Source of the DNA: Bacteroidales bacterium GP1
GTDB lineage: Bacteria > Bacteroidota > Bacteroidia > Bacteroidales > Muribaculaceae
Assembly: GCA_001701105.1 (NCBI GenBank)
Contig: DAAI01000062.1
Location: forward strand, 11,544 to 35,922
Direction: 5' to 3'
Length of the DNA stretch: 24,379 nucleotides
Shown: positions 15,105 through 23,736 of the stretch, piece after piece
How the letters are laid out: every line of letters begins with the position of its first letter
How positions within the stretch are numbered: the first letter of the stretch is position 1
Made by a program: the position numbers and the translations under genes
The notes under the pieces: generated by a model
Seen by the model: only the letters and a program-made list of their open reading frames with translations
Databases searched by the model: none
Told to the model about the DNA's origin: nothing

Positions 15105-15611
15105 ATGAAGAACACCATTGAGACAGATAAAGAATTAATGCAGGATTTCGATGAGAAATATATGGAAATGGCTGCGAAATTAAGTTACGACAATATCGAC
15201 CTGGGGGGTGGCCCTTTCGGAGCGGTTGTCGTAAGAGAAGGAGAAGTAATGGCAATCGGTACAAATTCGGTGACTCTCGAAAATGACCCGACAGCTCATG
15301 CGGAGGTAAATGCGATAAGGGCCGCTTGTCGAAAACTCGGATCTTTCAAACTGACCGGGTGTACGGTATATTCGAGTTGCGAACCATGTCCGATGTGTCT
15401 GTCGGCACTATACTGGGCGGGCGTATCGAAGATATATTACGGTAATACCAAAGAAGATGCTGCCACCATAGATTTTTCTGATAAATTCATATATGATGAA
15501 ATAGGAATAGAACCACGCCTGCGACATATTCCGGGCATCCATGTAGACGGAGCAAAGACCATAAAGGCATTTGAAAGATGGGCGGCGAATCCTCATTCCG
15601 TGAAATATTGA
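15105..15611 (+). CDS. guaD: Guanine deaminase, cytidine-deaminase-like zinc fold
   Basis: 168 aa. Zinc and proton-shuttle residues are in HAE (His65, Glu67) and PCPMC (Cys95, Cys98). The N-terminal GGPFGAVVV (34-42), DPTAHAEVNAIR (61-72) and SSCEPCPMCLSALYWA (90-105) strongly resemble Bacillus subtilis GuaD, as does the DKFIYDEIG region near the C-terminus that closes over the substrate of the dimer partner. It would convert guanine to xanthine plus ammonia. The fold also includes TadA and other nucleoside deaminases, but the FIYDEI tail favours guanine deaminase. It lies 58 nt after the lipoprotein and 34 nt before the DUF4301 gene in the same direction, possibly one unit with rel. Confidence 0.87.
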   Translation: MKNTIETDKELMQDFDEKYMEMAAKLSYDNIDLGGGPFGAVVVREGEVMAIGTNSVTLENDPTAHAEVNAIRAACRKLGSFKLTGCTVYSSCEPCPMCLSALYWAGVSKIYYGNTKEDAATIDFSDKFIYDEIGIEPRLRHIPGIHVDGAKTIKAFERWAANPHSVKY

Positions 15612-15645
15612 AATAATCAACTTACATAACGATATACCCGAAATT

Positions 15646-17175
15646 ATGAAATTAGACCCAAAAGACCTTGATTTCCTGCATCGAAAAGGAATCACTCCCG
15701 AAATGTTGGAAGAACAGCTTCGGATGTTTGCCACGGGCTTCCCATGGCTAAAGATAGAATGTGCGGCCACTCCGGGAAAAGGGATCTCCGTTCTTACTCC
15801 GGAAATGGAAGAGGGAGCCATAAAGATATGGAATGAGTTCCTTGCCGGTGGAGGCAAAGTATTGAAGATGGTGCCGGCAAGCGGAGCCGCTTCCCGGATG
15901 TTCAAGGATATATTTGCCTTTGTGAATGGAAAGTCGACGAAGCCCGACAATGATTTCCTGAAGAAATTCTTCGGGGAAATAGAGAAATTCGCCTTCTTCC
16001 CGGCTTTGAATTTCATTTGCATCCAGCTTTATGGTAAAAGCGTACTCAGTCTGATAGAAGAAAAACGCTATAAGGATGTGGCTCGTACGCTTGTGGAGGA
16101 GATAGGGCTGAACTACGGCCAATTACCTAAGGCATTGCTGAGTTTCCATAAAGTGCTGGGAGGCGCTCGTGTCGCTCTCGCCGAACATCTTGCCGAGGGG
16201 GCTCAGTATGCAGCAGGAAAGGATGGCGTGGTGAAAGTTCATTTCACAGTATCGGAAAATCATCTTCCCTTGGTGAGAATAAAAGTCGAGGAGATAGCAA
16301 AGGAAATGGAGAATCAATATGGAGTGAAATACGACATCACCTACTCCGTGCAGAAGCCCTCGACCGACACCATAGCCGCCAATAAGAAAGACAATACTCC
16401 CTACCGTGAGAAGGGAGAATTCTTCTTCCGCCCGGGAGGTCACGGTGCTTTGATTGAAAATCTCAATGACCTTGACGCTGATGTAATCTTTATCAAAAAT
16501 ATCGATAATGTAGTGCCGGATGTGCATCGCCCCATCACCAACCATTATAAGAAAATATTGGGAGGCACTCTTGTTGCAATCAAGCAGAGAGCTGATCGCT
16601 ATTGCAAGCTATTGAGCGAAGTATCGCCCACCGACGATCAGCTCAATGAAATGATCGGATTCCTGCGCGATGTGCTTTGCATCACTCATGATAAATTCGA
16701 TGAGATGGATGCAGCGGCTAAGGCGGAATATATCTATTCAAAACTCAACAGGCCTTTCCGTGTTGCCGGGATGGTGCGCAATGAAGGTGAGCCGGGTGGC
16801 GGCCCATATCTTGTTTATAACGCAGATGGCACCGTAAGCCCGCAGATTCTGGAGTCATCACAAATAGATATGAAGGATAAGAAGGCCAAAGCAATGATGC
16901 AAGAAGCCACCCACTTCAATCCCGTGGATCTTGCCGTGGCCACCAAGAACTGGAAGGGTGAAAAATTCAACTTGCCCGATTTCGTCGACAAGACTACCGG
17001 GTTTATCTCGGAGAAGAGCCGCGAAGGCGTGGAAATCAAGGCGCTGGAACTCCCCGGATTATGGAACGGGGCGATGAGCGATTGGAATACATTATTCATA
17101 GAGGTCCCGGCAGAGACTTTCAATCCTGTGAAAACAGTCAACGACCTCTTGCGTGACTCCCATCAGATTGGATAA
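15646..17175 (+). CDS. DUF4301 family protein, possibly nucleotidyltransferase-like
   Basis: 509 aa, no signal peptide, so cytoplasmic. The overall sequence fits the Bacteroidota family DUF4301, whose function I do not know to be established. Residues 76-87 read VPASGAASRMFK, resembling the G-x-G-x-R...K loop of sugar-nucleotidyl transferases. Further on LPKALLSFHK (160-169), GGHGALIENL (264-273) and IFIKNIDNV (281-289) follow the order of the substrate and metal motifs in UDP-sugar pyrophosphorylases, with DN in place of the DxD-like nucleotide-sugar metal site. I infer a GT-A-like nucleotidyltransferase fold; the activity is unproven. It lies 34 nt after guaD and 27 nt before the porin gene, which has its own promoter. 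Confidence 0.85.
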   Translation: MKLDPKDLDFLHRKGITPEMLEEQLRMFATGFPWLKIECAATPGKGISVLTPEMEEGAIKIWNEFLAGGGKVLKMVPASGAASRMFKDIFAFVNGKSTKPDNDFLKKFFGEIEKFAFFPALNFICIQLYGKSVLSLIEEKRYKDVARTLVEEIGLNYGQLPKALLSFHKVLGGARVALAEHLAEGAQYAAGKDGVVKVHFTVSENHLPLVRIKVEEIAKEMENQYGVKYDITYSVQKPSTDTIAANKKDNTPYREKGEFFFRPGGHGALIENLNDLDADVIFIKNIDNVVPDVHRPITNHYKKILGGTLVAIKQRADRYCKLLSEVSPTDDQLNEMIGFLRDVLCITHDKFDEMDAAAKAEYIYSKLNRPFRVAGMVRNEGEPGGGPYLVYNADGTVSPQILESSQIDMKDKKAKAMMQEATHFNPVDLAVATKNWKGEKFNLPDFVDKTTGFISEKSREGVEIKALELPGLWNGAMSDWNTLFIEVPAETFNPVKTVNDLLRDSHQIG

Positions 17176-17198
17176 GATTGATATTTTAATTAACTTTG
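17168..17198 (+). promoter_or_regulatory. Promoter of the porin gene (TTG-N20-TAACTTTG)
   Basis: TTG (17168-17170), a 20-nt spacer and TAACTTTG (17191-17198) fit the Bacteroidota promoter. The -35-side element lies in the end of the DUF4301 gene. Transcription would begin about 17203-17206, at or just past the predicted GTG start, implying a leaderless or nearly leaderless mRNA. Confidence 0.55.
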
Positions 17199-17215
17199 CA
17201 CTGTGAAAGTGCAAA
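17195..17215. promoter_or_regulatory. Perfect palindrome across the -7 box and start codon of the porin gene
   Basis: TTTGCACT (17195-17202) and AGTGCAAA (17208-17215) are perfect 8-bp arms around GTGAA (17203-17207). The left arm overlaps the last four bases of the -7 box and the loop starts with the GTG start codon. It could be a repressor operator or, in RNA, a hairpin masking the start. Confidence 0.5.
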
Positions 17216-19281
17216 TACAACAAATACTAAGGAAAGTCGGGACGATTTTTACAATCGTTCTGGCTTTCTGCATGAATTCCTCGGCATCGGCTCAGAATAC
17301 GCACCGCGGGGGCCAACAAGGGCCTCCGAAAGGGGAGCTGCAACCCGGAGAGAAACCCAAAACCCCTCCCAAAAAAGGGAATGCGTGGACTCTGGAGACT
17401 CCTCTCGGACTCCATGAAAAATCCACGATTGATACAATTCCCTATAATTATCAGCGTTCATTCGTTCCATCTATGGTTACGGATGCTTATGCCACTACGG
17501 GTCAGATGGCCGGTCCCGGATTGGATATGCTTTATTTCAATAGAAAGAAACCGTTGCCTTATCTTTTCTCCAACGCCGTAAGACATTGGATTCCTACTTT
17601 CGACAAAATTAAATTCTATAACGTGTATATCCCGATGACCTTATTGAGTTACAATTTCTCATATGGTAGGGAGGATCATGCCGATCTTTTGCGGGCTGTG
17701 TTCGCCGGGAATGTCAATAAGCGAATAGGCGTCGGTGCTTTTATCGATTATCCTTATACCAAGGGATGTTATACTGATCAGGCAGCCAAAGGATTGGACT
17801 ATGGATTCACATTCTATTATGCAGGCGACCACTATCAGGCACAGATGTTTTATTATAACCTTATGAACCTCAATAAGGAGAATGGAGGTATCACTAATGA
17901 TCTATATATATCCAATCCGGCCGAAGTACAGGGAGGCGTAAATGAAATAGAACCTAAGAGTATTCCGGTAAGACTTTCGGGTGTTCACAATATGCTGCGT
18001 GGTCAGCAACTTTTTATGACACATTCCTATAATGTAGGTTTTCAGAGAGATATAACGCAGTTCTCCGACACCATTCCTAAGTATGAGTATGTGCCGGTTA
18101 TGAAATTCGTTTATTCCTTTGATCTACGGACAAACAAGAAGCGGTTCACCACCAAGAGCGGAAATAAAGATAAAGAATTCTGGAGCAATACATATTTCAA
18201 TAGTTTTCTCACCGATGAGTACTCACAGAACTGGAGTATAGCCAATAGTCTTGGAGTTGAGATGGTTGAGGGCTTTCAAAAATGGTTTCCTTTCGGCTTA
18301 TCAGCCTGGGCTACCTATGAAATCGGTAAATATTGGTTCAATATGGATCTTCCGGAAGTATCGGGAGATGGATCGGTGGGAGCAGGAGCAACCGGATTGA
18401 CCCCGCTGCCGGATAATATCGACCCGGATATCCGGGCAATGCTAAACCGCGTATGGGTGTCGGGACGTATCGCCAAGACAAAGGGGAGGAGGCTGAATTA
18501 TTATGCCGAAGCAAAATTCGGACTGATAGGGGATGTGGCCGGAGATATTGATGCAAAAGGAAGCGTTACAACCCGATTCAATCTCGGTAAAGATACTGTG
18601 ATAGTAAATGCAGAGGGACAATTTTCCAACCTTGAGCCTGACTGGCTGCTCAAGCATTACATTGGCAATCACTTTGTATGGAATAATGATTTCGGAAAAA
18701 TCCGGTCATTCCGTGTCGGTGGAAAATTGCATATACCCTGGACTAAGACAGATCTTGGCGTCGATTTTGAGAATATTCAGAATTATGTCTTCTTCAACGC
18801 GCAATGTGTTCCGGAGCAATATGGAGGTCATATTCAGATTTTTTCAGCCTATATAGATCAGAAATTGAAGTTCGGGATATGGAACTGGAACAATCGGGTC
18901 ACATATCAGGCGAGTTCCGATAAGAGCCGGCTACCATTGCCTGTGCTTACCGTCTACAGCAATATGTTCCTCGGTTTTAAGCTGGCAAAGGTTCTCGATG
19001 TTCAACTGGGCGTGGATTGCGATTATTATACCTCTTATCCGGGAATGAGCTATCAACCGGCTACAATGAGTTTCCATGTGCAGGGCGACAATCCGACTTA
19101 TGTTGGCAATTATGCAAATTGCAACGCTTATCTAACGTGCAAATTAAAGAAAACGCGATTTTTTGTGATGTGCAGCCATGTGAATCAAGGACTGTTCAGC
19201 CGCAATTATTTCTCCATGCCAAGCTATCCGATAAATCCCAGGCAATTCCGGTTCGGGGTCTCGATTGATTTCGCTAATTGA
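17203..19281 (+). CDS. Putative outer-membrane porin (Bacteroidota Porin_10-like family)
   Basis: 692 aa with a GTG start; the following signal peptide (QILRKVGTIFTIVLAFCMNSSASAQ) needs this or the GTG two codons later, as no ATG precedes it. The mature N-terminus is a Pro/Gly/Lys-rich linker (about residues 31-60). The remainder is rich in aromatic, alternating strands (for example FYNVYIPMTLLSYNFSYG, DYGFTFYYAGDHYQAQMFYY) and ends in an aromatic/charged final strand, PRQFRFGVSIDF, as in outer-membrane barrels. The family is called 'putative porin' in Bacteroidota; substrate unknown. It has its own promoter with a palindrome at the start codon and converges with the regulator gene over a 47-nt gap. 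Confidence 0.82.
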   Translation: MKVQIQQILRKVGTIFTIVLAFCMNSSASAQNTHRGGQQGPPKGELQPGEKPKTPPKKGNAWTLETPLGLHEKSTIDTIPYNYQRSFVPSMVTDAYATTGQMAGPGLDMLYFNRKKPLPYLFSNAVRHWIPTFDKIKFYNVYIPMTLLSYNFSYGREDHADLLRAVFAGNVNKRIGVGAFIDYPYTKGCYTDQAAKGLDYGFTFYYAGDHYQAQMFYYNLMNLNKENGGITNDLYISNPAEVQGGVNEIEPKSIPVRLSGVHNMLRGQQLFMTHSYNVGFQRDITQFSDTIPKYEYVPVMKFVYSFDLRTNKKRFTTKSGNKDKEFWSNTYFNSFLTDEYSQNWSIANSLGVEMVEGFQKWFPFGLSAWATYEIGKYWFNMDLPEVSGDGSVGAGATGLTPLPDNIDPDIRAMLNRVWVSGRIAKTKGRRLNYYAEAKFGLIGDVAGDIDAKGSVTTRFNLGKDTVIVNAEGQFSNLEPDWLLKHYIGNHFVWNNDFGKIRSFRVGGKLHIPWTKTDLGVDFENIQNYVFFNAQCVPEQYGGHIQIFSAYIDQKLKFGIWNWNNRVTYQASSDKSRLPLPVLTVYSNMFLGFKLAKVLDVQLGVDCDYYTSYPGMSYQPATMSFHVQGDNPTYVGNYANCNAYLTCKLKKTRFFVMCSHVNQGLFSRNYFSMPSYPINPRQFRFGVSIDFAN

Positions 19282-19328
19282 TTAAATATCCGATTTAAAT
19301 ATTAGCGTAGTATCACGCACTTATGGAG

Positions 19329-21032
19329 TCAAGGCTCTTCATGTCTCGTTGTCGAAGCTAAACGCAGCAAATAAGTTTCTGTAGGCTCTTCAATATCGAG
19401 TTTCTTCCGGATATTATACTTTGTGGCTTCAATTGTGCGGGGTGAGCGGTTAAGTAGTTCCGCTATCTCTTTAGTAGAAAGGTTGATAAGGATAAAACTG
19501 CATACCCGCAGTTCCGTTTTTGAGAGGTCGGGATGGAGTGATGTAAGCCTGTCGATAAACATCCTGTTCGAGTCCTCGAATTGTGTGGAGAAAATCTGCC
19601 ATAGATTCTCTTTGATATTCAGCTGGCGCAGCATCTTCTTAATCTGGGCGACTTTTTCAGCATTGTTGGTTGGAGCAGCCACTGTTTTCCGAATCTCATC
19701 GATACCAGAATTAATAGCCGATAATTTCATCAAGACTGAGGAATAATTACGTTTATATTCCATTTTCTCGTTTTGGGTGACCGCTTTCATTGCATCAATC
19801 TCTTGCTGCAGCGACATTGATTTATCAATCAGCTCTTTATTTTCCTCTACTTCTCTTTTAAATTTTTTATATCTCTTAGCCAGTACGATAGCAATAACAG
19901 AGATGACTACGGCAATAATAGTGAGACATATGATCGCTATATTTCTTTTTGATGCATTTGCCTCCGACTCTTTAAGCTGATCAATAGTCTTAAAATACTC
20001 ATGCGAATTTTCGTGCATGAGCTGCGATGTTTTAAGGATGATGGAATCGGCTAACATGCAAGTAGTATCGTTAGAATAAAAAGCCGCTTCATAATCTCCC
20101 AGCCGAGCCAGAATATCGCCCCGCAATTTATAGTAAGTAAACATATTGATAAGAGAACTATCTCCAATTTTTGCAACATCAGTCAGCATGGCGAGAGCTT
20201 CTTCATAGCGTCGGAGTTTATAGAGGCAGATCGCATTAATCAATAGCGTGGTGCGCAGGTTATAGTTGTCGGAGCTACATTTGAGTGCCTCATTAGCGTA
20301 TTTTAGTGCCATTTCCGGTTCCCCTTTTGCCTCGAATATCTGGGCATAATGTATGTTGACCAATCGTTTTAAGGTATCGTTATAGGCCAGTTTTTCCTCT
20401 GCCTTGAGATTCCGGAATGCAGAGTCGAAATCATGTTGGAGCATATTGATGGTGGCCTTGCAACCATATATACGGCATTCCAGATTCTTTTTCATTGGTG
20501 AATTATCGCGCCTATCTCTCAAATCTTCGAGTGCATTATCAAGAATGTTGTGAGCCTTATCATAATCCCCCAATTCCGTATATGCTTCCGAACCCATAAT
20601 TTTAGTCTTAACATCGATAACCTTTAATGAATCCGGCTTTTTTATGGAAAGGATGTCGTCCATTACGGCAATCACTTTCTTATAATCATGCGATTCGCTC
20701 AACGCTAATCCATATTGATAAAGATAGTGCAGACGATCGTGAAGAGATCCTTTCATTGCATCGTCCCTAATACTCTCGATTATTTGACGGGCCCGTAGGG
20801 GATTGCCGGCATCGCGGAGAGTGGCGGCTTGTTTGAGCATTATTTCTATTCGATCGGTTCCCGGCAGATGCAGTAGAGAGTCATACCATATGATTCGGGT
20901 ATCGGTATCAAATTCTTCTTTATTGGCCATCTCGGAATAATACTGCTCTTTTATATTATTCAATAACCTATCGGCCAATATTGGAGAGGTCGACATCAGA
21001 ATGGTTAAAATAAGGCAAAGTATTTTTTTCAT
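19329..21032 (-). CDS. TPR-transmembrane-LuxR-type regulator
   Basis: 567 aa. A signal peptide (1-20) precedes a periplasmic, helical region of tetratricopeptide-like repeats (about 60-330, e.g. AYTELGDYDKAHNIL, KGEPEMALKYANEAL, LYKLRRYEEALAML, LARLGDYEAAFYSN). One transmembrane helix (364-386) is followed by a long coiled coil (about 390-425) and a C-terminal LuxR/GerE helix-turn-helix (503-550: LSKTELRVCSFILINLSTKE then IAELLNRSPRTIEATKYNIRKKL). This is a common Bacteroidota one-component layout, in which periplasmic TPRs probably sense a ligand or protein and the cytoplasmic HTH binds DNA. No kinase or receiver domain is visible. It is divergent from the 732-aa secreted protein. Confidence 0.88.
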   Translation of the reverse strand: MKKILCLILTILMSTSPILADRLLNNIKEQYYSEMANKEEFDTDTRIIWYDSLLHLPGTDRIEIMLKQAATLRDAGNPLRARQIIESIRDDAMKGSLHDRLHYLYQYGLALSESHDYKKVIAVMDDILSIKKPDSLKVIDVKTKIMGSEAYTELGDYDKAHNILDNALEDLRDRRDNSPMKKNLECRIYGCKATINMLQHDFDSAFRNLKAEEKLAYNDTLKRLVNIHYAQIFEAKGEPEMALKYANEALKCSSDNYNLRTTLLINAICLYKLRRYEEALAMLTDVAKIGDSSLINMFTYYKLRGDILARLGDYEAAFYSNDTTCMLADSIILKTSQLMHENSHEYFKTIDQLKESEANASKRNIAIICLTIIAVVISVIAIVLAKRYKKFKREVEENKELIDKSMSLQQEIDAMKAVTQNEKMEYKRNYSSVLMKLSAINSGIDEIRKTVAAPTNNAEKVAQIKKMLRQLNIKENLWQIFSTQFEDSNRMFIDRLTSLHPDLSKTELRVCSFILINLSTKEIAELLNRSPRTIEATKYNIRKKLDIEEPTETYLLRLASTTRHEEP

Positions 21033-21276
21033 ATGGCAGGCTTTGAAGAATAATTGGCAACAGAATCTATAAATCTATCATCGGCCGCTTGATATTATAA
21101 CGGATATCGGAGGAATATTAGTATGCTTAATTTTTATTTTCAAAAAATAGAATCACATTCATAAAGCAGTAAATATAAGATTTATAATTATAATTTAAGT
21201 AGAATATAAGGATACTTAAAATATTTATAAGTGATAAAGCCGTATTAAATTCCTTTTACGAATAATGATGAAGATA

Positions 21277-21284
21277 TAAATTTG
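21277..21284 (+). promoter_or_regulatory. Candidate -7 box (TAAATTTG) for the secreted-protein gene
   Basis: TAAATTTG matches the -7 consensus and gives a leader of about 25 nt. The -33 region has TTTT (21254-21257) at 19-nt spacing instead of TTTG, so a weak or activator-dependent promoter is possible. Confidence 0.45.
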
Positions 21285-21314
21285 CGACATCTATTAAACC
21301 AAAAGTAATACACA

Positions 21315-23513
21315 ATGCGAAAACTTTACAGACATGCAGTATGGTTTGCATTCAGTGCAATGGCTCTTGCCGGGTTGACGCTTTCCGCAGCAACTTCAGG
21401 CACGAATGTAAACCACATCGAGCTTAAGGCCGGTTCTTCAATAGAGAATATGGCCAAGACCATCACCAACGAGTCCAAGACCAAGAAGGGAATATCCTTC
21501 CTGAATTCACGCAAACCTGCGGCTGCACCAAAAGTTGAGGATAAATTGATGTCGAGAGAAACGCAATTCAAGTGTGGTGCCAAAATGCAGACATGGTTCG
21601 ATACCAAAGGGAAGAAAGTCCGGAAACTTAACTCCAAAGGGATAGAGGTCGGAGAGACTCCTCAGATCACCTTCATGCTCACGCACCCGGCGAGTACGGA
21701 TACAACCTACAACGACTTCCCTACGATCTGGCTTATAGGAGATGAAGACCTGGCATTGGTGTTTCCTCAAACAGAAAATTGGAATTATGACGGGCCTATC
21801 GATGTATATGCCGATGAAGCCCCCGTTCCGGGCACATATCATATGCTGATATTCTCAAATTTTGAGAATCCCACTCTTCCTGCCATCGGAGGAATATGCA
21901 TCGCCAAGGACATTGAAATCACCGGAGAACGTCAGGAATTCGCTTTCGATTTATCGATGGCAAATCATAGGGTCACGGTAGATGCAAAGATGAGCAACGG
22001 AGAAGACTATCCGATCTCTTATGAAGAAGATCCGGAGTATTATACATTCGCTGTCATAGATTTTACAGTCTACGATATAGGAGGGCAAAGTATGCTCACC
22101 GGAATAGGGGATTATGTGTACCTTGTAAACGATCTGCCGGAGGAGACTCTCTATGAGAAGTATGTGAAATATCAGAATTTAGATGAAAATTTCACAAGCA
22201 CGGCTTTCGATATGATAGTCGGCCCGATCACAGCCGATAGCATACATACGGTGACCCCAGATATGTACACCGCTCTTGATATGAATATCTCCCTTACACC
22301 CGAGGAGAAAGCCTATGAAAGATGTGGAGTCGCGATGGGTTTCAAAGTAAGCAAGGATAATATATCAATGGAATTGGCGAATGAAGGAAATCGTCCCGGG
22401 ACTCCTATGAGTAAATTCAAGGTGAATTATTACATTCCGGAATCGCAGGTTGGAAATGCGGCAGGTGATTGGTTTGGCGCAAAATTCGGATCGGTTTACT
22501 GCAATGAAGGGGAAGAAGTGCATACGAAATATAGCGGTAACTATTTCAGCACACCCGAAGGATTATGGTTGAGAAACTTTTATCCTGTGTTCGATCGGGA
22601 GACGTGGAAGTTCGATTGGTTCTCACCCGTGGATGTCTATAATATCCATCCTGATCAGCAATCGATTGATTACTACTGCAAAACAATGTATCAGGAAAGT
22701 AAGTTAGATCCGTGGTACACTGTTGATTCGACCACAGGCGAAGAAGTGATTGCTGATTTTAGCAGCTATGTGGAAATGAGCGGACCATTCTTTGAGAATA
22801 TCAGGACAGAGGACCCATTTGGCAAATTTGATTATGTGAAGTATAACGGACAAATAATGGGCTTCGATGAAATGATGGGTAAACCGCTTGCAAATGCAGA
22901 ATTTGAGGCTTCCGTTACATATGGTGGCCAGTTGATCGATGGAAGTATCCCATATGAATCAAAACGTGTATTCGGATTTAGTATCAAGAACGTAGAAGAC
23001 ATCATCCCTCCCCATATCACAAATTATCAGATCCGTAATAGTGATGGGTTGATAACCAACCGGATTAAACCGGGAGATGATGGAATGCTATATCTCACGG
23101 CCTATGACTATGATTCTTCTTACGATTACACTGATAACCTAACCATCAATCTCTATCTATCCACTATGGATAGTGAGGAGTGGACTCCCATAACCGAGAC
23201 TCCGGAATTCGTAGGTGCCAACGATGGATTCCTTGTAAAGGTGCCCCTGAAAAATTACCTCACAGACGCATATAAGGAAAAATGGGCAAAACTGAAAGTT
23301 GAGCTCACCGATGCCAGCCAGAATTTCAGCAACTATGAAATGGATTATATCCTCTGCTGTACTGAATCAACGGGTATCGAGGAGATGTCGACCATCCTTA
23401 ATCAAAGTGAAGCCGTCTACTATAATCTTCAGGGCGTACGTGTTGACAATCCCGCGCAAGGTCTTTACATTAAAGTAGCGGATGGTAAGACAGAGAAAGT
23501 GATGGTGAAATAA
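21315..23513 (+). CDS. Large secreted protein of unknown function with type IX-like C-terminal tail
   Basis: 732 aa with a signal peptide (MRKLYRHAVWFAFSAMALAGLTLSAA). The mature protein has no catalytic motif I recognise. It is acidic and aromatic (many D/E/Y/W), with predicted beta-rich modules, including an Ig/fibronectin-like segment near 560-670 (SIKNVEDIIPPHITNYQIR, then DGMLYLTAYDYDSSYDYTDN). The last ~31 residues contain YYNLQGVRVDNPAQGLYIK and end in basic/valine residues, the compact C-terminal signature of Bacteroidales secreted proteins related to type IX sorting domains. I infer surface exposure or secretion. No operon partner; the divergent TPR-LuxR regulator is the obvious candidate controller. 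A strong hairpin follows at 23584-23622. Confidence 0.8.
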   Translation: MRKLYRHAVWFAFSAMALAGLTLSAATSGTNVNHIELKAGSSIENMAKTITNESKTKKGISFLNSRKPAAAPKVEDKLMSRETQFKCGAKMQTWFDTKGKKVRKLNSKGIEVGETPQITFMLTHPASTDTTYNDFPTIWLIGDEDLALVFPQTENWNYDGPIDVYADEAPVPGTYHMLIFSNFENPTLPAIGGICIAKDIEITGERQEFAFDLSMANHRVTVDAKMSNGEDYPISYEEDPEYYTFAVIDFTVYDIGGQSMLTGIGDYVYLVNDLPEETLYEKYVKYQNLDENFTSTAFDMIVGPITADSIHTVTPDMYTALDMNISLTPEEKAYERCGVAMGFKVSKDNISMELANEGNRPGTPMSKFKVNYYIPESQVGNAAGDWFGAKFGSVYCNEGEEVHTKYSGNYFSTPEGLWLRNFYPVFDRETWKFDWFSPVDVYNIHPDQQSIDYYCKTMYQESKLDPWYTVDSTTGEEVIADFSSYVEMSGPFFENIRTEDPFGKFDYVKYNGQIMGFDEMMGKPLANAEFEASVTYGGQLIDGSIPYESKRVFGFSIKNVEDIIPPHITNYQIRNSDGLITNRIKPGDDGMLYLTAYDYDSSYDYTDNLTINLYLSTMDSEEWTPITETPEFVGANDGFLVKVPLKNYLTDAYKEKWAKLKVELTDASQNFSNYEMDYILCCTESTGIEEMSTILNQSEAVYYNLQGVRVDNPAQGLYIKVADGKTEKVMVK

Positions 23514-23583
23514 ACCTGACTACAAATAAGGCTGACACCGCGAAAAATGTAATAAGATTTCGGCCTTTGTAATAAGTTGAAGG

Positions 23584-23622
23584 TGCCGTGGATGAATAAA
23601 AGAAGCAAATTCATCCACGGCA
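23584..23622 (+). terminator. Strong hairpin after the secreted-protein gene
   Basis: TGCCGTGGATGAAT (23584-23597) and ATTCATCCACGGCA (23609-23622) are perfect 14-bp arms around an 11-nt loop, 70 nt after the stop codon. It is not followed by a clear T run, so a factor-dependent terminator or 3'-end stabiliser is as likely as an intrinsic terminator. Confidence 0.55.
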
Positions 23623-23668
23623 TATCTAATATACTCTTCAGCCATACTAAAGAATGATTGAAATTTAC

Positions 23669-23699
23669 TTTGAAATTGCGAAAATATATTGTAATTTTG
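23669..23699 (+). promoter_or_regulatory. Promoter of kbl (TTTG-N19-TAATTTTG)
   Basis: TTTG (23669-23672), a 19-nt spacer and TAATTTTG (23692-23699) match the Bacteroidota promoter. Start near 23706 gives a leader of about 31 nt before the ATG. Confidence 0.65.
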
Positions 23700-23736
23700 A
23701 AGCGTAAAACCAGACTACAGTCAAAACTCTAATATC

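Noticed and set aside
15408..16022. 204-aa minus-strand frame across guaD and the DUF4301 gene
   Set aside because: Antisense to two clear genes and without protein-like motifs.
19282..19328. Possible terminator between the porin and regulator genes
   Set aside because: Only a 4-bp GCGT/ACGC repeat and AT-rich partial symmetry are visible, too weak to call.
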